DNA of 64,000 nt, taken from contig OZ218958.1 of assembly GCA_965112735.1 (NCBI GenBank), forward strand, positions 2,728,001 through 2,792,000, read 5' to 3'. Under the pieces are notes generated by a model, which ran no database searches, was not told where the DNA came from, and was given only the letters and a program-made list of their open reading frames with translations. This document shows positions 44,457 to 55,380 of the stretch, piece by piece. How positions within the stretch are numbered: position 1 is the stretch's first letter; the number at the start of each line of letters is the position of its first letter. Made by a program: the position numbers and the translations under genes. The stretch comes from Phaeosaccion multiseriatum (lineage: Eukaryota > Ochrophyta, other classes).

Positions 44457-47400
44457 GGCGGTCTCAAGGGATGCGGTGAGGGGCTCTACACGGACTGTGG
44501 CGACGACGTCCTGACACCCTGTACAACCAACATGTCCCCCGCTGGGGATGGTGACCTTCTTGGTGGGGGACTCTCGCCTTCTTCCTCGGCGGGAGACATG
44601 CTGGGTGTACAGGGAGGAGGAGAGGGAGGGGGAGACAGAGGGAGGGGATACGTGATGGCTTCCCCACCACAGAGGGAGAAAGGGAGATCGAGTAGATCGG
44701 GGTCTCCATCACGCTTCTCAAAGCTCAAGAATATGATGAAGCGCAGCAAGAAGGGAGGGGCTACGAAGCAGGAGCATCTCGAGGACAATGAGGGGAGGAA
44801 GGAGGAGGAGGAGGAGAAGAAGAAGGAGGGGGGAGAGGAGGAAGAGACAGATGCCTCCGGTCTGACTAATTCATTGAAGGTCCCCACTGCAGAGGATGAT
44901 GATGATGATGAGGAGGAGGAGACGAAGGAGGAGGAGGAGGAGGAGGGGGGGGGAAGTGGTGAAGATGATGACGACTTCGCTTCGGTGGCCTCTTCGTTCG
45001 CCTCTGTAGAAAGCCGCGACTCGGAGCTGGAGGATGAGCTTCACCACCTTTCCGGAAACAGAGAAGTAGGAGGGGAGAGAGGGAAGGGGTGGGGCTACGA
45101 GGAGGGGGAGGGGGACGGGGTACAAGTTCAAAGAGAAGGAGGACGAGGAGGAGGAGGAAGGGGCATGGCAGGGACAGGATGGGAGAGCAGGATCAGCAAC
45201 GAGGACAGCGATGGCTCGCCGTACGATGCCCTTGCCGACGATGAGGTCTTGGATCAGCTCGAGCTTCTGGAGAAGGAGGAGGAGGCAGGAGAAGGAGGAG
45301 GAGGAGGAGGAGGAGGAGGAGGAGGAGGAGGAGGAGGAGGAGGAGGAGGGGGAGGAGGAGGAGGAGGAGGAGGAGGAGACAGAGGGCAGAAAGGAGGAGG
45401 AGTGGGAGCAAGAGGTACGGAGGGTCATCAACGAGGTGGGGCGGGAGGGAAGAAGGCGAAGGGGAAGAAGAAGGGAGCGTCTGGGGCGTCCGGGGTGTCA
45501 GGACAAGGGGGTGGGGGCCGGGCTGAGGAGCCTCTGTACGAGCGCTTGTACAATGACACGTGGAGGGCCGCTAAGAAGCGGGAGGAGGCGGAGAGGGCAC
45601 AGGAGAGCGAGAGGCGATTCCTGGCGAGCGGGGTGTCCAACATGGCGCTCCGTAGTCGTCAGCTGTTGGAGGAGAGGGGCATGCTGGAGGTGGACGAAGA
45701 GGAGGAACGCTTCCACTACCTGACTCAGCAGCAGTTGGCGAGACAGCAGCAGCAGCAGCAACAGCAGTTGGTGATACAGCAGCAGCAGCAGGGAGTCGAG
45801 ACACCTGTGGGAGGTTGGGACGGTGGTGGAGGGGGTGGAGGTGGAGGTGGAGGTGGGGGTGGTTATGGCGACGACTTGTATCATCAGAACGAGGCCGGCT
45901 GGGGCACAGATTGGGGGCAGGAATACCCCGACCACCAACCCATTGCCACCGCATTTGCTGATACAGCTGCCACATTCACAGGGCCCAGCCACGGAGGAGT
46001 CGGAGGACCCTTTGGTGGTGGAGGTGATGGTGCGCCCCTGGGGAGAACCATCGCGTCGCACCAAGCAGAGGGGCAGCGGAGGCGGCAGCGGCAGCGCTAT
46101 TTGCACGACCTGCAGGATCATGATCCACAGCAGTTGGTGATACAGCAGGGGCTCCATGATGGCCAGTTGGGGATACAGCAGCAGAGGTTGAGCAATCATG
46201 AGAGCTATCTGCGCGAGCAACGAAGGCCGCACATGGCTGTGTGGGACCGACTTCATGGGGAGAAGGCGCGAAAGCAGAGGGAACTACTACAGACTGGCGA
46301 CAACGGCTTGTCGTATGCAGGGGAGGAGGGGGGCGGCTTGCTGTATGACCAACACACGGGTCAACCTCTGTTCCAGCCTCAGATTTCCAGACGCAGTGCC
46401 GCGCTCGTGGGTAAGTGGCACAGGCTGAGTGTGACTCGAAGTGACGCTCTGCTACTACTACTCTGTCACTCTGTCACTCTGTAACTGTCACTCTGTCACT
46501 CTGTAACTGTCACTCTGTCACTCGCCCTTTGTGTGTGCGCGCGTGCATGTGTGCGTGAGTACGTGGGTGCGTAGAAGTAAGAAGTGTCTTTTCTCACCTT
46601 TTGCCCATCTCCTCCTCCCCCTCCTCCTCCCCCTCCTCCTCCTCCTCCCTCTCCTCCTCCTCCCCTCCCCTCCCTCTCCCACCCCTCCCCCCCCCCACCC
46701 CTTCTAGGCGAGAGAGAGGGAGGAGCAGCCGCCGCGGGCCATCGACTCTGGCTAGAGGCAATGACCAAACTCGAGCGAGAGGAGGAGCTACAAGACCGTC
46801 TCTGGGCAGTCGCCAAGAGTAATTCCGACCAAGCATCCATCGGCAGAAACCGACCCCCAGGGACGACCAGAATCCTAGCCAAGAAGCTCCGAACACGCCT
46901 GGAGAAGTGCTTTAAGACAGTGGATCGACATGGGTTGGGGTTCGTGCAGCTGTCGGGGTTGGAAAGGGTTTTGGATGGTGTTACTGTCATTTCTGCCTTT
47001 ACGAAGCCGGAGACGAGAGCGGTGGTGCTGCGACGGTTATGGGGTTTTTTGGCGGGGAAAGTGCAAGTGAAACGTCGGGAGGAGGAGGAGGAGGAGGGGG
47101 GGCATGCGGTGGCGCAGAAGCAGGATGATCGGCTAAAGAGGGAGGAGAGGAAGAGCGGTGGTGGCCACATGGAGACGCAGGGAATCAAACTCGAGCCTCT
47201 GGCAGACCTGCTCACGAGTGCATTGTTTCCATGGCAGTACCACTATGGGCCGCGGGCGCAGGTACAGGACTACCACCAGCAGCAGCAGCTCCTCTTGCTC
47301 AAGGGGCTGGGGGTGGTTCAGGACACACCCCCTCGTCAGGGGACGAGCCGGAGTGAGGAGACAGGGAGTGCGGGGGTAAGGGGGAGTAGTGGGATGGCGG

Positions 47401-49768
47401 GGAGTGCGGTGGGATGGGGAGAGAGGTGCAGGAGTGACTACTCGTACAGTGTGACGAGCACGGGCACGGGAGGAGCAGGAAGCCGCTCTGTCTCCACACG
47501 TGTTCGTGGTACGGCAGTTGGTGATACGGCAGATGGTGATACGGCAGTTGGTGATACAGGAGCAGGAGGAGGAGAAGGAGAAGGAGGAGGAGGAGGAGGA
47601 GGAGGAGGGGCGTCGACGTGCTCTATGTCAGGACCACCGGGGTGGACAGTGGTGGGTGGGGCTCTCTCGGGAGGGGCGGGGGGAGGGCGTGATTCGGGAT
47701 GGCTCAGTCGGGGTGGGTCCGGGGCTATGTCCGAGGGGGCGCCATCTGTGGCATGTGGTGTATCACCTCATGGTGTACCGTACCAAAGGTCCGGCTCGAT
47801 GAGTAGCGGCAGCGGCATTAGTAGCCATATGGGCAGAAGCAGCAGGAGGAGGGGGAGGAGGGGGGGTGGCACAGGGAGCAGCAGCAGTAGAAGTAGCAGC
47901 AGAAGCAGCGGCAGAAGCAGAAGCAGAAGCAGCAGTCGAAGTAGAAGCACGAGCAGAGGCAGAGGAAGAGGAAGATACAGCGGAGGAGTCGGTCCGGGAG
48001 AGGGGAGCGTGGAAGCAGGCTTTGAGCACTTCCAACAGCAGCACAAGCAACAGCAGCAGCAGTGCTTTGATGATGAACGAGGTTTTGGGCAACGATCCCT
48101 CCAACCCTCCCCCTTCTCTCCGCAGGCAGGGGCGGGGACTTGGGCAGCAGCTGATTGGCGAGAGCGAGGGGAGGGAGGAGGAAGAGGAGAAGATGGGCCT
48201 CAGTTTCACCGGGTAGAATCCAGCCAAGTCCACTCACAAATGGGTGGAGGAGAGGCTCATCCGTCGCTGACGAGGCGAACGTCCCTCACTGCGGATGTGG
48301 AGAACGTAGCACAGGACGAAGAAGGCGAGATTCGATTGCTACTGTGGACCGTCTACAACGCACCGGAGCAGCGCAGTGCGAGGATGGCAGGCTTTGCTCA
48401 CACAGGGACAGCAACGGTTGCAGGGATTTCGGGCGTGACTTCGCCGCGAAGGGTAGCAGCAGCAGCAGGAGGAGGAGGAGGAGGAGGGGCAGGGGCGACA
48501 GGGGGTGGTGGTACAGCAGTTAGTGGTACAGTTGTCGCCAAAGAAGCGGTTCTGACCAAGGAGGAGCTCGAGGCGCAGGTGGAGAGGTTTACGGAGGAAC
48601 GTGCGCTCTTTCAGCGTAAGATGGAGCGGCTCAGGCTTCAGAGGTGAGGGGTGGGAGGGAGCGGAAGGGGGAAGGAGGGGAGGATGAAGAGAGGGAGGGA
48701 GGGAGAGAGAGAGATACGGGAAGAAGTGCTGCGGTAGGTATCCACAGCGTCGAGTGTGTGTATGTATATGCATGTATGTATGTAATGTATGTATGTATGT
48801 ATGTATGTATGTATGTATGTATGTATGTATGTATGTATGTATAGTCTGGTAGCTGGCTGACTCACTCATCCACCCACCCACCTCCCCACCCACTCCCTCC
48901 CCCCCTCCCTCCACCCCCCCGCCAATCCCCCACAGGGAGCATGAAGAGTCGCTCTCACTAACCTTCTCTCCAGTGCTGAACCACACCTCTACTCAACTCG
49001 TGAGCCGTCGTCCTACCCGCCAGCACGACACCGTACTGAAACGTCTCAACAAACTGTTTCATGAGAAGGAGCAGCGCCAGGAGAAGGCGGGTAGAGATGC
49101 AGCAGAATCCGCCAAGCAGGTTAGTTAGTGGTATATCACCTGGCTGCCATGTCGCCACTTGTTGTTGTGGTTTGGGTTCAGTTGGCCCGTTGGTGTTGGT
49201 TGTCTGTCTGGTCAGCTTGGTTTCAGATGCCTTTGAGGCGGTCAGTTGGTGGTTTGGGTCAGTTGGGCAGTCGGTGGTACTGGGTCAGGTGGTGAGGAGG
49301 TGGTTCGGTCGGCCATACGATTAACCCCACCCTCCCCTCCCCCCATACGCCTCCAACTCGTCCTGACACCCAACCCAACCCACCCCAGGGTAAGACCGAC
49401 TTGCTCCCTCATGAGGAGAAGGAATTCCGCCTCTGCACCTTTACACCGTGCCTGCAACAATCCAAAGAGAGCGCGAGGATGGCAACCGATCAACCCCCGC
49501 CCCTGGAGACGCCCCAGAGGAAGGGCAGCAGGGAAGCCTACTTGAAGAGAGCGGAGCAGGGGAGGAGCATCAAGCTTAAGCAGCTTAGGCTCAAGTTCGA
49601 GCTCGACTTACGGGGAGGTGAGTGGTCGTGTGTGCGTGTGTGCGTGTGCGTGTGGGTGTGGGTGTTGGTGTGGGCGGGCGTGGTGTGTGGGTATATGTGA
49701 AGAGGAGGAGGAGTAGGTGGACGCTGATGATGATGGTGATGATGATGAAATGATGATGATGATGCTGA

Positions 49769-49802
<34 letters not shown>

Positions 49803-50891
49803 GGTGATGGTGACGATACTAAAACGCATTGGAACGCCGGCACGTACAGGCGGCCTCGACACCTCCCCGTACGCCCACAAAATGTCACTCACAACCCCCT
49901 CCCCCCCCTTCCCACCTCGAACTCTCATCTTACTCCCTCTATCCTCACCTCATATCGCATAACATTATATAACATTATATAAGCAGACAACCCTTCCCCC
50001 GCAGTGGAGGAGCTCTTCACCGCAGAAGGGGAGGAGGTGCCGAGCGTAACCGTCGCCCCTCCCGTGTCGGTCTGTCGGCCTGAGCACATGAAACCGCCAA
50101 CTCTCCTCGTGGAGGAGCGATTGGCCGCGAGAAGGCAGTGGACGCAGCAGCGGGTGGATCAGGAGTCGAGGGTAGAGGATAGTCGCCAGTTGAGGATGGA
50201 GAGGAAGAAGAAGGCACTCTACGCCATGTGCCAAAGAGCGCGGGCCCGCAGCCGCTTGGAGGAGGTGATTAAGTCTAAAGGGGGGGAGCTGCCGATGCTC
50301 GTGGTGGAGATTGAGGTCAAAACAACGACGACGACGACGACGACGACGAAGACGTTACCGTCTCCTTCTGCTCCTCCACCTCCTCTTCCTCCTCCTCCTT
50401 CTTCTCCTCCTCCTCCTTGCCCTTCTCCTTCTTCTCCTTCGGGCGCTGCTGCTTCTGCTTCTGTGGTTGTTGGTCCTACGAAGGACTTGCCGGGTGGTGT
50501 AAAGGGTGGTGGTGAGGACGTATCAGGAGGGAACAGCAATAGCAGCAGTAGTAGTAGCAAAGGCGGCGGCGGTGATGACGGACTAGCCAAGAGCGGTACA
50601 TTCAGTTATACGGGCAAAAGCAGCACGGGTGCTGCTGCAGCATGTGGTGGTACGAGGTGGAAGCTCCTTCCTCTGTGGGAAGGGTCAGATGTCGCCAGCG
50701 TGACTCGCACGTTGGCCGAGCGACAAGGGTTGCCCGCCGATGTGCTTACGAGTTTGACTGCGATGCTGGAGCAGGAGCTCGAGAGCGCGACCAAGAGAGA
50801 GCATGCGAGGCTGAAGAGTCTCGCGGACAAGGGTCGAGTGAAGAAGGAGCGGACGGACGCCCAGCGCCTTGTCCTGAGGCTTCAAACATGA
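39431..50891 (+). CDS. Giant intrinsically disordered Ser/Gly/Glu/Gln-rich protein, six exons, about 3328 aa
   Basis: Function not recognised. Exons are 39431-39753 (less certain), 39983-46410, 46708-48643, 48936-49119, 49389-49617 and 50005-50891; phases fit (2,1,2,0,1) and the frame ends with TGA at 50889. The 6.4-kb second exon is nearly all low complexity: poly-Gly, poly-Glu and poly-Ser from GGA and AGC repeats. Two features recur in it: a basic motif LGRLRxSLSP (SNVLGRLRQSLSPSPSPHGS, RNALGRLRRSLSPSPSPHGS, LGRLRSLSP, LGRLRGLTP, LGRLKRSLSP), and a duplicated acidic block (DESSDGDDFAMPRD...EVQLGTF at about 40930-41013 and DESSDGDEFSMPRD...EVQLGTF at about 41666-41740). The C-terminal third is more ordered: RLYNDTWRAAKKREEAERAQ, a helical domain (HRLWLEAMTKLEREEELQDR and LRTRLEKCFKTVDRHGLGFV, EF-hand-like in feel), LKRLNKLFHEKEQRQEK, and helical ends. 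It may be a scaffold or cytoskeleton-linked protein. Confidence 0.75.
47512..47560 (+). repeat. Triplicated copy of a dispersed CAGTTGGTGATACAG word
   Basis: Three tandem GGCAG(T/A)TGGTGATAC units in exon 3 of the giant gene, read as VGDTADGDTAVGDT. The same 15-20 bp word recurs at other sites in the window in other frames (see findings). Confidence 0.8.
48761..48842. repeat. (GTAT)n microsatellite in an intron of the giant gene
   Basis: About 18 GTAT units in the intron 48644-48935. Confidence 0.95.
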
Positions 50892-51466
50892 TCGAAGCGA
50901 GGGCAGGGGAGGGACCGGGGGAGAGAGGGAGAGCTAACGTACAGACACACGCGCACGCCCCCACGTGTCCGCCCTCGCCTTTCTGCTGCCTCTGCCATCT
51001 GCACTCAGTCAGGACGAGGGAGGGAGAGGGAGGGAGAGGGAGGGAGATGGGCCTTGGTGTGAGATACGAGGGCCTTGCTGTTGCCACGCGGAGTATGGTA
51101 CATACATGGTGTGCAGTGGGGGCGCGATGCCCTCCATAGAGAGAGGCCTTCCTTTTCTCTGTACATAGAAGGAGATCGTGTATTGTAGTACTGTAGTGTA
51201 GTGGAGTAGTCGTAATAGTGGTAATGGTCGGAGTGTGGCTTCTTGGCACTGGTAATGTACTTCGCTTCCTTGGCAGTGAGTACTTCCTACTACTGTTGAA
51301 GAAGAAGAATGAGTCAATTTTTTTGTACGTTTGTTTCTCCGCCGCACCTTCGCTCTGCCTTCGAGAGAGGCGCCCCCCTGCTGGGCCTTCGGTCGTGACC
51401 ATCCTCCAAAGCTTTTCTGCTTCAATTAAATCTTATCACCTGCGGCCGTGTGCGCTGGAGGTTCAG
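50892..51466. other. 3' flank of the giant gene
   Basis: No gene recognised. Contains short GGGAGA repeats near 51020 and an AATTAAA string near 51424 that may serve 3'-end formation. Confidence 0.35.
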
Positions 51467-52303
51467 TCCTCCTCCTCCTCCTCCTCCTCCTCCTCCTCCT
51501 CCTCCTCCTCCTCCTCCTCCTCCTCCTCCTCCTCCTCCTCCTCCTCCTCCTCCTCCTCCTCCTCCTCCTCCTCCTCCTCCTCCTCCTCCTCCTCCTCCTC
51601 CTCCTCCTCCTCCTCCTCCTCCTCCTCCTCCTCCTCCTCCTCCTCCTCCTCCTCCTCCTCCTCCTCCTCCTCCTCCTCCTCCTCCTCCTCCTCCTCCTCC
51701 TCCTCCTCCTCCTCCTCCTCCTCCTCCTCCTCCTCCTCCTCCTCCTCCTCCTCCTCCTCCTCCTCCTCCTCCTCCTCCTCCTCCTCCTCCTCCTCCTCCT
51801 CCTCCTCCTCCTCCTCCTCCTCCTCCTCCTCCTCCTCCTCCTCCTCCTCCTCCTCCTCCTCCTCCTCCTCCTCCTCCTCTCCTCCTCCTCCTCCTCCTCC
51901 TCCTCCTCCTCCTCCTCCTCCTCCTCCTCCTCCTCCTCCTCCTCCTCCTCCTCCTCCTCCTCCTCCTCCTCCTCCTCCTCCTCCTCCTCCTCCTCCTCCT
52001 CCTCCTCCTCCTCCTCCTCCTCCTCCTCCTCCTCCTCCTCCTCCTCCTCCTCCTCCTCCTCCTCCTCCTCCTCCTCCTCCTCCTCCTCCTCCTCCTCCTC
52101 CTCCTCCTCCTCCTCCTCCTCCTCCTCCTCCTCCTCCTCCTCCTCCTCCTCCTCCTCCTCCTCCTCCTCCTCCTCCTCCTCCTCCTCCTCCTCCTCCTCC
52201 TCCTCCTCCTCCTCCTCCTCCTCCTCCTCCTCCTCCTCCTCCTCCTCCTCCTCCTCCTCCTCCTCCTCCTCCTCCTCCTCTTCCTCCTCCTCCTCCTCCT
52301 CCT
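51467..52303. repeat. 837-bp (TCC)n trinucleotide array
   Basis: Essentially pure CTC/TCC units from 51467 to 52303. One register slip (CTCCTCTCCTCC) occurs at about 51880 and one interruption near 52281. The several-hundred-residue open frames across it (poly-Pro, -Leu, -Ser, -Gly, -Glu, -Arg) are artefacts of the repeat. Confidence 0.98.
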
Positions 52304-52469
52304 TTTCGCCGCCTCACCCCCCGGCGCGCAGTTTGGCAGTACCGATGCCCATCCCCTCCGCGAGTGCCCTGAGGGCAGGGCCGTCGGCGTCTGTGAGTGA
52401 TAGAGCGATCCCAAATGACTTCTCCACACCGCCCCTCCCAGCGACGCTGCTGCGTTAATGAGAGCACGA

Positions 52470-52498
52470 CAGGTGGACAGGCAGGTAGACAGGCAGGT

Positions 52499-52545
<47 letters not shown>

Positions 52546-52607
52546 CGGGCAGGCAGGCAGGCAGGAAGGCAGGCAGGCAGGCAGGCAGACAGGCAGGCAG
52601 GCAGGCA
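52470..52607. repeat. (GGCA)n tetranucleotide array
   Basis: About 138 bp of GGCA units with a few GGTA/GGTGGACA variants, just right of the TCC array. Confidence 0.95.
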
Positions 52608-52920
52608 GCACATGGAGACGGACGGAGACACATGGGGTATGGCGGGACAAAGGGGGGGCAGGGGCTGCGAGTGAGGAGGGGCGCAGGCAAAAGGGGAAAC
52701 TGAATCGAAAACTAGAAGAGGAAGGAGAGAAGTGGGTGTCGATGTCGATATCGATGTTGACAGTCCATTTATCCTCCTGAAACTGTAAACTGGCTCATCG
52801 TGACCCGGCCCCGCCCCCCCAGCCTCCCACGCACAGGACCGGACAGACTGCTGCACAGACTGCTGCCCTTCTCCACCCAGCCACCTTGCCCACCCCCACC
52901 TCCCTCTCACACGAGCGCAC

Positions 52921-53399
52921 CTGACGTCCCATCGATGATCCGAGCAGCGTGATCCACGGCGTCCGAAGCCGCAGAGGGCTCGAGCTGCTGCAGTAGGGAC
53001 AACAGGTGCTCACCGACCTGCACGCACGCACACACGCACACACGCACGCACGCACGCACGCACACTTCATAATATGGTATGACTGTGTTAGCGTAGGTTT
53101 GTGTGGTGTAGAAAGCGGCGATGGCGAGGGCGACAGAGCGCACAGCTATAGACCATTCTATACCCGTACACCTCCATCCATACTGCTGCCGCTTGGGGGG
53201 GGTATCCATTTCAGCGCAAAGGAAGAAGGGGAAGCAAAGCAAAACAGGCCCCATTCTCTCTCCAATCTCAGCTCCTCCACCAAACGAAAGCCCCTCCCTC
53301 CCCCTCTGCCTCCTCCTTCTTACCTGGGTCATGTGCTCTTGTTGAGGCAACCCTACCATAGTCTTGATAGGCAGCCAGGCCTCCCCTTCCCTTTGCCCC
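52921..53399 (-). pseudogene. COG7: Two orphan exons resembling COG complex subunit 7 (Golgi tether)
   Basis: Minus-strand exons 53399-53324 and 53017-52921 join in phase 0 to give WLPIKTMVGLPQQEHMTQVG followed by EHLLSLLQQLEPSAAS. This matches the conserved C-terminal segment of COG7, where plant proteins have VGEYLLTLPQQLEP. COG7 is part of the conserved oligomeric Golgi tether for retrograde vesicles. I could not extend the chain: the next expected exons do not continue in phase toward 52440, though a stop-terminated frame around 52430-52315 (EKSFGIALSLTDADGPALRA) could be a 3' exon. The 5' side runs into a minisatellite and then a transposon-like element. I call it a fragment or pseudogene, but a live gene with undetected exons outside the window is possible. 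Confidence 0.5.
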
Positions 53400-53475
53400 C
53401 TACACGGTCTCATCACTCCCCTTTGCCCCCCTACACGGGCTCGTCACTCCCCTCCCCCCCCCCCTACACGAACCG
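53394..53475. repeat. Minisatellite, about three 32-bp units
   Basis: CCCTTTGCCCCCTACACGG then TCTCATCACTCCCCTTTGCC and CCCCTACACGGGCTCGTCAC: related units in tandem, overlapping the putative 5' end of the COG7-like exon. Confidence 0.75.
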
Positions 53476-53713
53476 ATAAGGCCAACCACCCGCCCACTGT
53501 CCTGAATTAGACCGAAATAGACCTCCTCGATACCACTTGTCGATGTCCTGCCCATGCACGTACATTCTTCGCAGCGGCCGCGACTCTCCGTGCCCCCGTC
53601 TCCTCCTCACTCCTGTCCCCTGTTTCCTAGCTATGCCTTTCCTCTCCTTGCTTCGGAGCTACGGGCTGAACCTGCTCGGTATCCCCCTCACCCCCCTGGC
53701 CATAACACCATCA

Positions 53714-55109
53714 TCGGCTCCAGACTGGCCTAGAAGCCTATGCTCTAGGCCCTAGGCCGAGCGGCCTACGCCCGCTCTAGGCCTAGGCCGGCGGCCGTTG
53801 GCCGCTCTAGGCCGGCCATTTTTTCTCCCTAGGCCGGCGGTTCTAGGCCTAGGCCTCGACCTATCTGATTAGTAATTACCGCCGGCGCAGCCGGCCTGAT
53901 TACTGATTATGACCGGCGCCAGCCGGCCTGAGTACTGATTATGCGCCAGCCGGGGGCTGATTACTGATTACGGCCGGCGCACACCGGAATCTTGTCCAGG
54001 GTCGAAGGGAGGGAGGGAGGGAGGGAGGGAGGGAGGGAGGGAGGGAGGGAGGGAGGGAGGGAGGGAGGGAGGGAGGGAGGGAGGGAGGGAGGGAGGGAGG
54101 GAGGGAGGGAGGGAGGGAGGGAGGGAGGGAGGGAGGGAGGGAGGGAGGGAGGGAGGGAGGGAGGGAGGGAGGGAGGGAGGGAGGGAGGGAGGGAGGGAGG
54201 GAGGGAGGGAGGGAGGGAGGGAGGGAGGGAGGGAGGGAGGGAGGGAGGGAGGGAGGGAGGGAGGGAGGGAGGGAGGGAGGGAGGGAGGGAGGGAGGGAGG
54301 GAGGGAGGGAGGGAGGGAGGGAGGGAGGGAGGGAGGGAGGGAGGGAGGGAGGGAGGGAGGGAGGGAGGGAGGGAGGGAGGGAGGGAGGGAGGGAGGGAGG
54401 GAGGGAGGGAGGGAGGGAGGGAGGGAGGGAGGGAGGGAGGGAGGGAGGGAGGGAGGGAGGGAGGGAGGGAGGGAGGGAGGGAGGGAGGGAGGGAGGGAGG
54501 GAGGGAGGGAGGGAGGGAGGGAGGGAGGGAGGGAGGGAGGGAGGGAGGGAGGGAGGGAGGGAGGGAGGGAGGGAGGGAGGGAGGGAGGGAGGGAGGGAGG
54601 GAGGGAGAGAGGGAGGGAGGGAGGGAGGGAGGGAGGGAGGGAGGGAGGGAGGGAGGGAGGGAGGGAGGGAGGGAGGGAGGGAGGGAGGGAGGGAGGGAGG
54701 GAGGGAGGGAGGGAGGGAGGGAGGGAGGGAGGGAGGGAGGAGGGAGGGAGGGAAGGAGGGAGTGAGGGAGGGAGGGAAGGAGGGAGGGAGGGAGGGAGGG
54801 AGGGAGGGAGGGAGGGAGGGAGCAGCCGGCCTGATTACTGATTATGACCGGCGCCAGCCGGTCTGGTTGCTTACAGCCGGTGACCAGCCGGCCTGATTAC
54901 TGATTTTGCGCCGGCCGGGGGCTGATTACCGGTTACGGCCCGCGCACACCGTAATCTTGTCCAGGTCCTAGGCCGGGAGGGCTGCGCCCAAAATAGGCCT
55001 AGGCCGGGGACCTGCGGCCCCCTCTAGGCCTAGGCCGGGGGCCTGCGGCCCCCCTAGGCCGGCCGAATTTCGTCTCTAGGCCTAGGCTTCTAGGCCAGTC
55101 TGGAGCCGA
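53714..55109. mobile_element. Non-autonomous DNA-transposon-like element, 25-bp perfect terminal inverted repeats, 7-bp target duplication
   Basis: TCGGCTCCAGACTGGCCTAG (first 20 of 25 bp) at 53714-53738 is the exact reverse complement of 55085-55109. The element is flanked on both sides by ACCATCA (53707-53713 and 55110-55116), as expected of a target-site duplication. Next to each end are GGCCTAGGCC-rich, partly palindromic zones, then a direct repeat (53887-54000 and 54822-54965, GCAGCCGGCCTGATTACTGA...) on either side of a long GGGA array. No transposase frame, so mobilisation would need a partner. A 7-8 bp duplication would suit hAT- or Mutator-related families, but the superfamily is not established. 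Confidence 0.85.
54006..54821. repeat. 816-bp (GGGA)n array inside the transposon-like element
   Basis: More than 190 almost uninterrupted GGGA units; small irregularities at about 54606 and 54740-54780. The one-strand purine content could favour unusual DNA structure. Confidence 0.98.
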
Positions 55110-55116
55110 ACCATCA

Positions 55117-55236
55117 GGTCCATGGAAATTCAGCCCCGTCCCCCGCCCCGACACACTCACACACAAACACTCACTACCGAGCAAGGTCGCTCGCTCTACA
55201 ACACACACATACCCCACACACGCACACTCACACACA

Positions 55237-55273
<37 letters not shown>

Positions 55274-55380
55274 TATCCACACACACACACACACACCTAA
55301 TATTATGACGGTCACCAATTTTCTGTAACGTTTTTTTTCCTTCCTTTTAGCCTCATCATTATCTCCTGCTCTTTTCGCAG
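55117..55380. other. Gap between the transposon-like element and the RCC1 gene, with an (AC)n tract
   Basis: CA-rich from about 55148 to 55299, then pyrimidine-rich sequence ending in TTTTCGCAG at 55380, which looks like an acceptor. The true first exon of the RCC1 gene was not found here. Confidence 0.4.

Noticed and set aside
51422-52690. Very long frames across the TCC array (poly-Arg, -Gly, -Glu, -Ser, -Pro, -Leu)
   Set aside because: Pure trinucleotide repeats leave all frames open; there is no flanking domain or splice chain.
53992-54765. 257-aa frame of Glu-Gly-Arg repeats
   Set aside because: Translation of the GGGA array inside the transposon-like element.
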